From Streptomyces sp. CB01580 (GTDB lineage: Bacteria; Actinomycetota; Actinomycetes; Streptomycetales; Streptomycetaceae), in NCBI RefSeq assembly GCF_001905795.1, contig NZ_LIXJ01000023.1, positions 58,319 to 122,318 of the forward strand: a stretch of 64,000 bases of DNA. The letters are read 5' to 3'. The position numbers and the translations under genes were made by a program. The notes under the pieces were generated by a model. It worked only from the letters and a program-made list of their open reading frames with translations, did not search any database and was not told the DNA's origin. This document shows, piece after piece, positions 44,591-52,965 of this stretch. The first letter of the stretch is position 1; every line of letters begins with the position of its first letter.

Positions 44591-44848
44591 ATGACCGACC
44601 GACTGACCTACACGGAACTCGCCGCGCTGATGAAGAAGGGCGCCGGGCTCACCGTGGACCCGCGCGAGATGGAACAGAGTCCCCAGGCCGCCTTCGACGA
44701 GTTCGGCCTCGACTCGTTGGGCCTGCTCGGCATCGTGGGCGTGCTGGAGAACCGGCACGGACGGGCGTTGCCGACCGACGCCGACCGCTGCAAGACCCCC
44801 CGTGAATTCCTCGACCTCGTCAACAACAGCCTCATGCAAGGAGCCTGA
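44591..44848 (+). CDS. whiE-ORFV: Acyl carrier protein (WhiE ORFV type)
   Basis: 85 residues from ATG 44591, following GAGAAGTCTC with GAGAAGGAGAAG just before it. The phosphopantetheine attachment site is Ser42 in EFGLDSLGLLGIV. The length and helix pattern are normal for type II carrier proteins. It holds the growing polyketide for the ketosynthase pair and cyclases. It lies between the chain-length factor and the aromatase, as in whiE. Confidence 0.96.
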   Translation: MTDRLTYTELAALMKKGAGLTVDPREMEQSPQAAFDEFGLDSLGLLGIVGVLENRHGRALPTDADRCKTPREFLDLVNNSLMQGA

Positions 44849-44849
44849 C

Positions 44850-45329
44850 GTGTCCGGACACACCGAGAACGAGATCACCATCGCCGCCCCCCTGGACCTG
44901 GTCTGGGACGTGACGAACGACCTGGAGAACTGGCCGAGCCTGTTCAGCGAGTACGCCGCCGTCGAGATCATCGAACGGGACGGCGACCGGACGAGGTTCC
45001 GCCTGACCATGCATCCCGACGAGAACGACAAGATCTGGAGCTGGGTCTCCGAGCGGACCGTCGACCGCGCCGCTCGCACGGTCCGCGCGCGCCGTGTCGA
45101 GCCGGGCCCCTTCCAGCACATGGACATCCGCTGGGAGTACTCCGAGGTTCCCGGGGGCACCAGGATGCACTGGACCCAGGACTTCGCGATGCGGCCCGAC
45201 GCACCCGTCGACGACGCGTGGATGACCGACAACATCAACCGCAACTCCAAGGTCCAGATGGGGCTCATCCGGGACAAGATCGAACAGCGTGCCCGGGAGC
45301 GCCGCACCGCCTCGATGTCGGCCGGCTGA
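44850..45329 (+). CDS. whiE-ORFVI: Polyketide aromatase/cyclase, START fold (WhiE ORFVI type)
   Basis: 159 residues from GTG 44850, one base after the carrier protein stop, with AAGGAG overlapping the end of that gene. The fold is START/Bet v1-like: HTENEITIAAPLDLVWDVTNDLENWPSLFSEYAAVEIIERDGD at the N-terminus and IRWEYSEVPGGTRMHWTQDF in the middle. Monodomain relatives (TcmN N-terminal domain, WhiE ORFVI) fold and aromatise the first rings of the polyketide by C9-C14 or similar cyclisation. No signal or membrane segment is present. It acts directly on the carrier-bound chain. Confidence 0.95.
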   Translation: MSGHTENEITIAAPLDLVWDVTNDLENWPSLFSEYAAVEIIERDGDRTRFRLTMHPDENDKIWSWVSERTVDRAARTVRARRVEPGPFQHMDIRWEYSEVPGGTRMHWTQDFAMRPDAPVDDAWMTDNINRNSKVQMGLIRDKIEQRARERRTASMSAG

Positions 45330-45404
45330 CCCCCGTACCCCTCCCACGGCCCGGCACCCGGTCGCGACCGAGTGCCGGGCCGGGACCGAGAAAGGCACGC
45401 AACG

Positions 45405-45740
45405 ATGCACCACGCCCTGATCGTCGCCCGGATGGCTCCGGGTTCGGCGCCCGACATCGCCCGGGTCTTCGCCGCCTCCGACAGCACCGAACTGCCGCAC
45501 CTCGTCGGTGTCACCCGGCGCAAGCTGTTCCAGTTCGGCGACGTCTATCTGCACCTCATCGAATCGGAACGCCCGCCGGGCCCCGAGATCGCCAAGGTGA
45601 CGCAGCACCCGGAGTTCCGGGCCGTCAGCGAGCGGCTCGGCGCCTACGTGAGCGCGTACGACCCCGAGACCTGGCGCAGCCCCAAGGACGCCATGGCCCA
45701 GGAGTTCTACTGCTGGGAGCGCGGGGCCACCCCCGCCTAG
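45405..45740 (+). CDS. whiE-ORFVII: TcmI-family type II polyketide cyclase (WhiE ORFVII type)
   Basis: 111 residues from ATG 45405, with GAGAAAGG upstream. It is a ferredoxin-like dimeric alpha/beta barrel: HHALIVARMAPGSAPDIARVFAASDSTELPHLVGVTRRKLFQFGDVYLHLIES matches TcmI-type cyclases, and the C-terminal AQEFYCWER is conserved. It closes the later ring(s) of the pigment polyketide. It is the last gene of the plus-strand operon, followed by a 22-base-pair hairpin. Confidence 0.95.
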   Translation: MHHALIVARMAPGSAPDIARVFAASDSTELPHLVGVTRRKLFQFGDVYLHLIESERPPGPEIAKVTQHPEFRAVSERLGAYVSAYDPETWRSPKDAMAQEFYCWERGATPA

Positions 45741-45760
45741 GGGCTGTTCCGTTGGACGCG

Positions 45761-45808
45761 CCACGCGAAGTGCCCCGGGTCCGGACGGACCCGGGGCACT
45801 TCGCGTGG
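45761..45808. terminator. Very strong bidirectional hairpin terminator
   Basis: A perfect 22-base inverted repeat (45761-45782 with 45787-45808) and a 4-base GGAC loop, between the convergent pigment cyclase and O-methyltransferase genes. It is the longest perfect hairpin noticed in the window. Confidence 0.93.
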
Positions 45809-45816
45809 TCCGGGAC

Positions 45817-46908
45817 TCAGTCGGGGACCACGCATTCGAAGGCATGCAGGTAGGGGTTGACCGGCACGATCTTGTCGATCACCAGACCGGCGTCCGAGAT
45901 CCGGCCGACCAGGCTCTCCCTGGTGTGCTTCGCTCCGCCGACGTTGAGGAGCAGCAGCAGGTCCATCGCGGTGGTGAACCGCATGGAGGGGGTGTCGTCG
46001 ACGAGGTTCTCGATGACGACGACGCGGGCGCCCGGACGGGCCGCGCGGATGACGTTGCGCAGGGTGCGGCGCGTGCTGTCGTCGTCCCATTCCAGGATGT
46101 TCTTGATGATGTAGAGGTCGGCCTGGACCGGGATGGCCTCGCGGCAGTCCCCGGCCACGATGCGGGCCCGCCCGGTGAGCGGCCCCTCGTCCCGCAGCCG
46201 GGCGTCCGCCCGCGCCACCACGCCCGGCAGATCCATGAGGGTGCCGCGCAGCGTCGGATGCTTCTCCAGCAGGCTCGCCAGCACGTGTCCCTGGCCGCCG
46301 CCGATGTCGGCGACCACGGACACCCCGGTGAGGTCGAGGAGTTCGGCCACGTCCAGGGCGGACTGCACGCTGGAGGTGGTCATGGCCCGGTTGAACACCT
46401 GGGCCGACTCGTGGGCGTCCTGGTGGAGGTAGTCGAAGAATCCCTTGCCGTGCACGTCCTGGAAGACGCTGCGGCCGGTGCGCACCGCGTCGTCGAGTCG
46501 CGGCCAGACGTCCCAGGTCCAGGGCTCGGTGCACCACAGGGAGATGTGGCGGAGGCTGTGGGGGTCGTCCTCGCGCAGCAGGCGGGACATGTCCGTGTGG
46601 GCGAAGCACCCGTCCGGGGTCTCGGCGAAGATCCCGTAGCAGGACAGGGCGCGCAGCAGCCGGCGCAGTGGCGCCGGTTCGGTTCCCACGAGTGCGGCGA
46701 GTTCCCGCACGTCGGCGGGTGTGTCGCCGAGCGCGTCGGCGACGCCCAGCCGGGCCGCGGCGCGCACGGCGGCGGCGCGGGCCGCCCCGAAGACGATCTC
46801 GCGCAGCTGCATGCCGGGGTGCGGGGCCGCACCGTGGTGGGGGACGGCGGCGCCGTGGGCGGTGGTCGGTGCGGGGGTGGGAGCGGGAGTGGGACTCACA
46901 GTGGTCAT
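45817..46908 (-). CDS. SAM-dependent O-methyltransferase (acetylserotonin O-methyltransferase type)
   Basis: 363 residues from ATG 46908. An N-terminal dimerisation domain (about 45-150) contains a winged-helix (GVADALGDTPADVRELAALVGTEPAPLRRLLRALSCYGIF). The catalytic part has VVADIGGGQGHVLASLLEKHP (SAM motif I), GRARIVAGDCREAIPVQADLYIIKNILEWDD and MDLLLLLNVGGAKHTRESL, characteristic of antibiotic O-methyltransferases such as TcmN-type or DmpM enzymes. Catalytic His is not obvious in the usual HxxxDW place (NILEWDD instead). It converges on the spore-pigment operon and may methylate a pigment hydroxyl, although the classical whiE locus lacks it. Confidence 0.9.
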   Translation of the reverse strand: MTTVSPTPAPTPAPTTAHGAAVPHHGAAPHPGMQLREIVFGAARAAAVRAAARLGVADALGDTPADVRELAALVGTEPAPLRRLLRALSCYGIFAETPDGCFAHTDMSRLLREDDPHSLRHISLWCTEPWTWDVWPRLDDAVRTGRSVFQDVHGKGFFDYLHQDAHESAQVFNRAMTTSSVQSALDVAELLDLTGVSVVADIGGGQGHVLASLLEKHPTLRGTLMDLPGVVARADARLRDEGPLTGRARIVAGDCREAIPVQADLYIIKNILEWDDDSTRRTLRNVIRAARPGARVVVIENLVDDTPSMRFTTAMDLLLLLNVGGAKHTRESLVGRISDAGLVIDKIVPVNPYLHAFECVVPD

Positions 46909-46943
46909 GCCGATTCGCTTCTCCTCGTGCGGGGGTGCGCCGG

Positions 46944-48011
46944 TCAGCACATCCCGGCCGGTGTGGACTTCGAGCAGACGTTGGATACGAAGGTGTTGCC
47001 CTTGCCGGTGTCCCCGTTGGCGAGGTCGGCGGGTTTGTTGCCGAGCGCGACGTTGCCGCTGATGGTGTTGTTGTTGTTCTTCGTGTCCACGAAGCTCTTG
47101 AACAGCACGACGCCGCCGGACATCGGCGTGGCGCCCGTGTTGTCGCTGATCGTGTTGGAGCGGACCCGGGTGTCCGCCGCGCCGGTGAGCACGATGCCGG
47201 AGCCCTGGATGGCGGGCAGCCTCTCCGTCTTCGCGCAGTACTTGTTGTTGCCGTTGATCCGGTTGGACTGGATCGTCATCGCCCCGGCCTGCGGCCTGCC
47301 CTCGTCGCCGACCACGAACACACCGCTGCAGTTGGCGGTGAAGGTGTTGTCGTGGACCGACAGGTTCCTCACGCGTCGGGCGGTGAAGCCGATCCGGTTG
47401 TCCGACAGCGTGTTGCCCTGGAGTTCGGTGCCCCGGGTGTCGGTGGCGCCGCCCTCCTCGCTGACGGTGTTGGCGACGAAGATGCCCGCGTCCCCGTTGG
47501 CGCGCGCGGTGTTGCCCATGAACGAGCCGCGCGTGGAGCGTTCCTGGGCGATGCCCCAGACGCCGTTGCGTTCGGCGGTCACGCGCCGTACGGCCAGCCG
47601 GTCCGTCCAGGAGGCCCAGACGCCGTTCTTCTGGAAGCCGGAGACGGTCAGCGAGTCGAGGGTCACCCCGTCGACGGTCCCGCCGGACCGTCCCAGGACG
47701 CAGATCCCGCTCCCGGCCTTCGCGCAGGTGTCCGTCGCCCGCGCCTTCCCGGCCGCCGGACGGATGACGGTGCGCTCGCCGTAGCCGCGCAGGGTCAGCC
47801 CGGCCTTGTCGATCAGGACGGACTCCCGGTACGTGCCGGGCTGGACGACGACGGTGTCGCCCGGCCGGGCGGCGTCCACCGCCTTCTGGATCGACTGGCC
47901 GGGACGCACCACATGCGGGCTGGTGGTCGACGCTGACGGAACGGCCGCGCCGAGCCCGGCGGCCGAGGCGACCACGACGGGGACGAGGGCCTTGAAGTGT
48001 CGTTTCCTCAT
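46944..48011 (-). CDS. Secreted right-handed beta-helix protein (NosD-like)
   Basis: 355 residues from ATG 48011. A Sec signal peptide (KRHFKALVPVVVASAAGLGAA) covers about 1-30. The mature start VVRPGQSIQKAVDAARPGDTVVVQPGTYRE is a beta-helix cap, followed by repeating NTxxxN coils (GNTARANGDAGIFV, GNTLSDNRIGFTA, DNTFTANCSGVFV, SNTISDNTGATPM, NNTISGN). Seven or so cysteines in the mature protein could form disulfides. No polysaccharide lyase active site can be assigned. It may bind or cut extracellular polysaccharide. It lies alone and is not obviously linked to the pigment or lipid genes. Confidence 0.85.
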   Translation of the reverse strand: MRKRHFKALVPVVVASAAGLGAAVPSASTTSPHVVRPGQSIQKAVDAARPGDTVVVQPGTYRESVLIDKAGLTLRGYGERTVIRPAAGKARATDTCAKAGSGICVLGRSGGTVDGVTLDSLTVSGFQKNGVWASWTDRLAVRRVTAERNGVWGIAQERSTRGSFMGNTARANGDAGIFVANTVSEEGGATDTRGTELQGNTLSDNRIGFTARRVRNLSVHDNTFTANCSGVFVVGDEGRPQAGAMTIQSNRINGNNKYCAKTERLPAIQGSGIVLTGAADTRVRSNTISDNTGATPMSGGVVLFKSFVDTKNNNNTISGNVALGNKPADLANGDTGKGNTFVSNVCSKSTPAGMC

Positions 48012-48321
48012 GTGCCGAAGCTATGGGCGTTTTCCCCCCTTTGCCACACAGAGTGAGCGGTCGGGTACCGGGTATCGCCGCAATGGCTCAGGGCGCGGGG
48101 CGCCGCCCGGGCACTTCGGCGCGTGCGGCGAGGGAGCGCAGGGCGGACCGCCGGCCGGTGCGCGGGGCCGTTCGGGTGCCTTCCGGGTGCGGCGGACCGG
48201 GGCCGTCCGGGTGGCGCGGTGGCCCCCCGGGCCCTGCCCGAGGGCGGCGCCGGAGCGCGCTCGGCCGCCGGGGTCCGTTGCGTCGGCCCGGTTCCCGGCC
48301 GCCGAGGACCCGTACGTCGTC
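48012..48321. other. Intergenic region upstream of the second beta-helix gene
   Basis: About 310 bases between two minus-strand genes. The 60 bases next to the beta-helix start are unusually AT-rich and probably hold its promoter, with AAGGGGGGAAAAC as a distant ribosome binding site or leader. The rest is GC-rich without recognisable genes or a perfect hairpin. Confidence 0.5.
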
Positions 48322-49977
48322 TCAGGCCCCAGGAGCCGTTGCCTCGTCCCGGTCCTCGGCGCCGCGCGGGGAAGCGACGACCGCGCGGGCCCACCGGTAG
48401 TCGGCCTTGCCGCTGGGGGAGCGCTGGATCTGCCGGGCGATCACCAGCCGCCGGGGGATCTTGTAACCGGCCAGCCGGGCCCGGCAGTGCGCCTGGACGT
48501 CGTCGAGCGAGGGCTCCGGGGCGCCCTCGCGCAACTGCACCACCGCCGCGACATGATTGCCCCACCGCTCGTCCGGCGCCCCGGCGACCAGGGCGTCGTA
48601 CACGTCCGGATGCGCCTTCAGCGCCTGCTCGACCTCCTCCGGGTACACCTTCTCGCCGCCGGTGTTGATGCACTGCGAGCCCCGGCCCAGGACCGTGACG
48701 ATGCCGTCCTCGTCCACGGTCGCCATGTCGCCGAGCAGCACCCAGCGCCGGCCGTCCCGCCGGAAGAACGTCTCCGCGGTCTTGCGCGGATCGTTGTAGT
48801 AGCCGAGCGGCACATGGCCGCACTGGGCCAGCCGCCCCGGCTCACCGGGCGCCACCGGCTCGTACGTCACCGGATCCACCACCGCCGTACGGGAGTTGAC
48901 CCGGAGACGGAACCCCTTCTCCGGACCCGAGTCGGGCGTCGCCGTGCCGTTGAACCCGGACTCCGACGAGCCGAAGTTGTTCAACAGCATCGCCGTCGGC
49001 ACCAGTTCCTGGAACTCCGCGCGCACCGAGTCCGACATGATCGCGCCCGAACTGGAGACGGAGAACAACGACGAACAGTCGGTGCCCCTCAGCGGGCCCC
49101 TCAGTGCGTCGATCAGCGGTCGCAGCATTGCGTCACCCACCAGGGAGACGCTGGTGACCTTCTCCTTCTCGATCGTCCGGAGCACCTCCTGCGGCACGAA
49201 CTTGCGGTGTACCACCACCCGTTGGCCGAAGTCGAAGGCGATGAACGCGGTGAGCGTCGACGTGCCGTGCATCAGTGGGGGAGTGGGGAAGAACGTGATG
49301 CCGTCCCCGCCCGCGGCCACCCGCCGCGCGAGCTCCTCCGGGGACTTCACCGGTTCGCCGGTCGGCGCGCCGCCGCCGAGTCCCGAGAAGAAGAGGTCCT
49401 CCTGACGCCACATCACACCCTTGGGCATGCCCGTGGTGCCCCCGGTGTAGATGATGAACTGGTCGTCTGCGGACCGCGGCGCGAACCCGCGTCCCGGGCT
49501 GCCGCCCGCCTCGGCGTCCTCGAACGCCACCGCGTCCGGGCCGCGGACCGCCTCTGCCGGTGCGCCCACCCGGATCAGATGGCGCAGGGCCGGAGCCTTC
49601 GGGGCGGCGGCCCGGACCCGGCCGTCGAACTCGGCGTCGAAGACCAGTGCCGCCAGATCCGCGTCACGGTAGAGGTAGGCCAGCTCCTCCTCCACGTAAC
49701 GGTAGTTGACGTTGACCGGAACGAGGCGGGCCTTGAGGCAGGCCAGCAGCGTCTGGAGGTATTCGACCCCGTTGTAGAGGTGCAGCCCCACGTGCTCCCC
49801 GGCGGCGATCCCCGCGTCCAGCAGGTGGTGGGCGACGCGGTTGGCGGCGGCGTCCAGCTGCGCGTACGTCAGCCGGCGCTCCGCGCCCGTGCCGGGATGG
49901 TCGACGTAGACGAGCGCCTCGCGTCCCGGGACCGCGTCGACGACCGACTCGAACAGGTCGGCAAGGTTGTACTCCAC
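48322..49977 (-). CDS. Acyl-CoA synthetase (FadD-like)
   Basis: 551 residues from GTG 49977, preceded by AGGAGGAGCG. Motifs: FIIYTGGTTGMPKGVMWRQED (A1), LLNNFGSSESG (A5), WVLLGDMATVDEDGIVTVLGRGSQCINTGGEKVYPEEVE (A7-A8) and SPSGKADYRWAR with the catalytic lysine. The YTGGTTG variant and TGGEKVYPEEVEQ match long-chain or steroid-type FadD enzymes of actinobacteria. It diverges from the enoyl-CoA hydratase operon across a palindrome and probably activates the acid that operon degrades. The product is cytosolic. Confidence 0.93.
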   Translation of the reverse strand: MEYNLADLFESVVDAVPGREALVYVDHPGTGAERRLTYAQLDAAANRVAHHLLDAGIAAGEHVGLHLYNGVEYLQTLLACLKARLVPVNVNYRYVEEELAYLYRDADLAALVFDAEFDGRVRAAAPKAPALRHLIRVGAPAEAVRGPDAVAFEDAEAGGSPGRGFAPRSADDQFIIYTGGTTGMPKGVMWRQEDLFFSGLGGGAPTGEPVKSPEELARRVAAGGDGITFFPTPPLMHGTSTLTAFIAFDFGQRVVVHRKFVPQEVLRTIEKEKVTSVSLVGDAMLRPLIDALRGPLRGTDCSSLFSVSSSGAIMSDSVRAEFQELVPTAMLLNNFGSSESGFNGTATPDSGPEKGFRLRVNSRTAVVDPVTYEPVAPGEPGRLAQCGHVPLGYYNDPRKTAETFFRRDGRRWVLLGDMATVDEDGIVTVLGRGSQCINTGGEKVYPEEVEQALKAHPDVYDALVAGAPDERWGNHVAAVVQLREGAPEPSLDDVQAHCRARLAGYKIPRRLVIARQIQRSPSGKADYRWARAVVASPRGAEDRDEATAPGA

Positions 49978-50062
49978 CGCTCCTCCTGACCTCGGCTGCT
50001 GACGGACACGGCGTCATTAGAGCGCCGGGACGCACAAGTGGGAAGGGCGCGGCCCAATAAAT

Positions 50063-50077
50063 CTGACTACCTGTCAG
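50063..50077. promoter_or_regulatory. TetR-type palindrome between FadD and the hydratase operon
   Basis: CTGACTACCTGTCAG (5-base arms, 5-base spacer) in a short AT-rich stretch of the 165-base divergent region, 66 bases upstream of the hydratase start. A likely shared operator for both directions. Confidence 0.5.
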
Positions 50078-50142
50078 AAAACTATTGAACTGACTCCCCG
50101 CCTCCTGCAACCTGTTCCGGGACGTGAGACGGGAGGCAGACG

Positions 50143-50943
50143 ATGAGTGGTACGGAACACCTCACCGTGCGGCGCGAGGGCGCCACGACGGTGCTCACCC
50201 TGAACAGGCCCGAGGCGAAGAACGCCCTCTCGCTGTCGATGCTGGTCGGGCTGTACGACGGCTGGCTCGCCGCGGACGCGGACGACACGGTCCGCTCGAT
50301 CGTCCTCACCGGCGCCGGAGGCTGCTTCTGCGCGGGAATGGACCTCAAGGCACTGGCGGGCAAGGGGATGGAGGGCGAACGGTACCGCGACCGGATGGCC
50401 GCCGACCCGGATCTGCACTGGAAGGCGATGCTGCGCCACCACCGCCCCCGCAAACCGGTGATCGCCGCCGTCGAGGGCCCCTGCGTGGCCGGGGGCACCG
50501 AGATCCTCCAGGGCACCGACATCCGGATCGCCGGGGCGGGTGCCACCTTCGGCCTCTTCGAGGTCCGGCGCGGCCTCTTCCCCATCGGCGGCTCGACGGT
50601 GCGGCTGCCGCGCCAGATCGCCCGCACCCACGCGCTCGAAATGCTCCTCACCGGACGCCCGTACAGCGCCGAGGAGGCCGCCGCCGTCGGACTGGTCGGC
50701 AGGGTCGTGCCCGACGGCACCGCGCTGGAGGAGGCCCTTGTCGTCGCCGAGCGGATCAACGCCTGCGGGCCGCTCGCCGTCGAGGCCGTCAAGGCGTCCG
50801 TGTACGAGTGCGCCGAACTGACCGAGACCGAGGGCCTGGCCGCCGAGCTGAAGCGCGGATGGCCGGTCTTCGCCACCGACGACGCCGAGGAAGGCGCACG
50901 CGCCTTCGCCGAGAAGCGCCCGCCCGTCTACCGGCGTTCCTGA
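50143..50943 (+). CDS. Enoyl-CoA hydratase/isomerase (crotonase family)
   Basis: 266 residues from ATG 50143, with GGGAGG upstream. The crotonase core is clear: TVLTLNRPEAKNALSLSML, GGCFCAGMDLKAL (oxyanion hole 1) and KPVIAAVEGPCVAGGTEILQGTDIRIAG (oxyanion hole 2). The expected second glutamate of hydratases lies near GLFEVRRGLFPIGGSTVRLPR; Glu is present in FEVRRG, so hydratase or isomerase activity is possible. It begins the operon that also encodes the OB-fold protein and two thiolase-like proteins. It probably hydrates an unsaturated acyl-CoA before carbon-carbon cleavage. Confidence 0.94.
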   Translation: MSGTEHLTVRREGATTVLTLNRPEAKNALSLSMLVGLYDGWLAADADDTVRSIVLTGAGGCFCAGMDLKALAGKGMEGERYRDRMAADPDLHWKAMLRHHRPRKPVIAAVEGPCVAGGTEILQGTDIRIAGAGATFGLFEVRRGLFPIGGSTVRLPRQIARTHALEMLLTGRPYSAEEAAAVGLVGRVVPDGTALEEALVVAERINACGPLAVEAVKASVYECAELTETEGLAAELKRGWPVFATDDAEEGARAFAEKRPPVYRRS

Positions 50944-50958
50944 ACCGAGGAGGCACCC

Positions 50959-51909
50959 GTGCCCGAAACCCTCAGCGCACCCCTGGTGGTCGAATTCCCC
51001 TTCACCCGTTCCCTGGGCCCGGTCCAGAGCGCCTTCCTCACCGGGCTGCGCGAACGCACCGTCCTCGGCGTGCGGACCGACGACGGAAGGACCCTCGTCC
51101 CGCCCGTCGAGTACGACCCCGTCACCGCGCGGGAGCTCCGCGAACTCACCGAGGTCGCCGCCACCGGGACGGTCACCACCTGGGCCTGGAACCCGCACCC
51201 GAGCCCGCGCCAGCCGCTCGGCACCCCCTTCGCCTGGGTCCTGGTGCGCCTCGACGGCGCCGACACCGCCCTCCTGCACGTCCTGGACGCCCCAGGCCCC
51301 GAGGCCGTCCGCACCGGCATGCGGGTACGGATCCGCTGGGCCCCCGACCGCACCGGCGCCATCACCGACATCGCCTGCTTCGAACCGTACGACGGGGAGC
51401 CCGGCCGGCCCGCCCCGCACAGCGGCGAGTTCGACGACCCCGTCACCGGCATCGTCACCCCCGCCCGCCTCGACTACCGCTACACCCCCGGCCGCGCCCA
51501 CGGCGGCTACCTCGCGGCGCTCGCCGAGCGACGCATCATGGGCGAACGCTGCCCGTCCTGCGAGAAGGTCTACGTGCCGCCCCGCGGCGCCTGTCCCACC
51601 TGCGGCGTCGCCACCGCGGAACAGGTCGAGGTCGGCCCGCGCGGCACCGTGACCACGTACTGCGTCGTCAACATCAAGGCCTCTCATACGGCGAACCTCG
51701 ACATCGAGGTCCCCTACGTCTACGCGCACATCGCCCTCGACGGCGCGGACCTCGCGCTGCACGCGCGGATCGGCGGCATCCCCTACGACCAGGTGCGCAT
51801 GGGCCTGCGGGTCGAACCGGTCTGGACCCAGGGTGCGCGCCACCCCGACCACTACCGGCCGACCGGCGAGCCGGACGCCGACTACGACGCGTACAAGGAG
51901 CTGTTGTAG
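50959..51909 (+). CDS. OB-fold / zinc-ribbon (DUF35) acyl-CoA-associated protein
   Basis: 316 residues from GTG 50959, with GAGGAGG upstream. The C-terminal part has a rubredoxin-like zinc ribbon with CPSCEKVYVPPRGACPTCG (two CxxC pairs, about 196-215) followed by the OB-fold GTVTTYCVVNIKASHTAN. The N-terminal 150 residues contain a second OB-like domain (PPVEYDPVTARELRELTEV), so two DUF35-type units are fused. Such proteins form complexes with thiolase-like partners, as in ChsH2/Ltp2-type aldolases and BbsA/BbsB. Here the next two genes encode such partners. Its stop is followed directly by the next start (TAGATG). Confidence 0.92.
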   Translation: MPETLSAPLVVEFPFTRSLGPVQSAFLTGLRERTVLGVRTDDGRTLVPPVEYDPVTARELRELTEVAATGTVTTWAWNPHPSPRQPLGTPFAWVLVRLDGADTALLHVLDAPGPEAVRTGMRVRIRWAPDRTGAITDIACFEPYDGEPGRPAPHSGEFDDPVTGIVTPARLDYRYTPGRAHGGYLAALAERRIMGERCPSCEKVYVPPRGACPTCGVATAEQVEVGPRGTVTTYCVVNIKASHTANLDIEVPYVYAHIALDGADLALHARIGGIPYDQVRMGLRVEPVWTQGARHPDHYRPTGEPDADYDAYKELL

Positions 51910-52965
51910 ATGCGAGACGTGGCGATCGTCGCCTTCGCGCAGACCGACCATCTGCGCCGCACCGACGAACTCTCCGAGGTCGAGATGCTGATGCCCGTGC
52001 TCCACCGGGTCCTCGACCGGACCGGGCTCGCCACCGGCGACCTCGGTTTCATCTGCTCCGGCTCCAGCGACTACCTGGCGGGCCGGGCCTTCTCCTTCAC
52101 CATGGCGCTCGACGGAGTCGGCGCCTGCCCGCCGGTCTCCGAGTCCCACGTGGAGATGGACGGCGCCTGGGCGCTGTACGAGGCATGGGTGAAGCTCCGG
52201 TCCGGCCGGGCCGACACCGCACTCGTCTACTCCTACGGCAAGTCCTCGCCCGGTTCCCTGCGCGACGTCCTCACCCGCCAGCTCGACCCCTACTACGTCG
52301 GCCCGCTCTGGCCCGACTCCGTCGCACTCGCCGCACTCCAGGCCCAGGCCCTGATCGACGCGGGCGACACCGACGAGGCCGCACTCGCCGCGATCGGTGC
52401 CCGCAACCGCACCGCCGCCACGGACAACCCCCACGCCCAGCTCACCGGCCCGGTGCCGGCGGGCGACTACGTGGTACGGCCGCTGCGCACCGGCGACTGC
52501 CCGCCCGTCGGCGACGGCGCGGCCGCCGTGATCCTCGCCGCCGGCGACACCGCGCGGGCGCTGTGCCCCCGCCCCGCCTGGATCCGCGGCATCGACCACC
52601 GCATCGAGGCGCACGGCCTCGGCGTCCGCGAACTGACCGGGTCCCCGTCCACCAGGCTCGCCGCCGAACGCGCCGGGGTCTTCGAACGCCCCGTCGACAC
52701 CGCCGAGCTTCACGCCCCGTTCACCTCGCAGGAGGTCGTCCTGCGCAAGGCGCTGCGGCTCGACGACACCGTCACCGTCAACCCGTCCGGCGGCGCGCTC
52801 GCCGCCAACCCCGTCATGGCCGCCGGGCTGATCCGGCTCGGCGAGGCCGCGGCCCGCATCCACCGGGGCGAGTCCGACCGGGCGCTCGCCCATGCCACCT
52901 CCGGCCCCTGCCTGCAGCAGAACCTGGTCGCCGTACTCGAAGGGGAGGGCGCTCATGTCCGATGA
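51910..52965 (+). CDS. Thiolase-like lipid-transfer protein 1
   Basis: 351 residues from ATG 51910, abutting the upstream stop. The thiolase fold is visible (VAIVAFAQTDHLRRTDEL, LGFICSGSSDYLAGR, PPVGDGAAAVILAAGD, NPSGGALAANPVMAAGLIRLGEA). The usual nucleophile position reads SESHVEMDGAWALYEAW with no cysteine, the GHP histidine is replaced by NP (AANPVMAAG), and the CGGG-type cysteine is replaced by ATSGPCLQQN. It therefore cannot be a classical thiolase; a retro-aldolase or scaffold role is more likely. It overlaps the next gene by 11 bases. Confidence 0.9.
   Translation: MRDVAIVAFAQTDHLRRTDELSEVEMLMPVLHRVLDRTGLATGDLGFICSGSSDYLAGRAFSFTMALDGVGACPPVSESHVEMDGAWALYEAWVKLRSGRADTALVYSYGKSSPGSLRDVLTRQLDPYYVGPLWPDSVALAALQAQALIDAGDTDEAALAAIGARNRTAATDNPHAQLTGPVPAGDYVVRPLRTGDCPPVGDGAAAVILAAGDTARALCPRPAWIRGIDHRIEAHGLGVRELTGSPSTRLAAERAGVFERPVDTAELHAPFTSQEVVLRKALRLDDTVTVNPSGGALAANPVMAAGLIRLGEAAARIHRGESDRALAHATSGPCLQQNLVAVLEGEGAHVR

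Noticed and set aside
46944..48011. Second beta-helix gene as part of the pigment locus
   Set aside because: It follows the O-methyltransferase on the same strand, but it encodes a secreted protein with no link to polyketide chemistry and has its own AT-rich promoter region.
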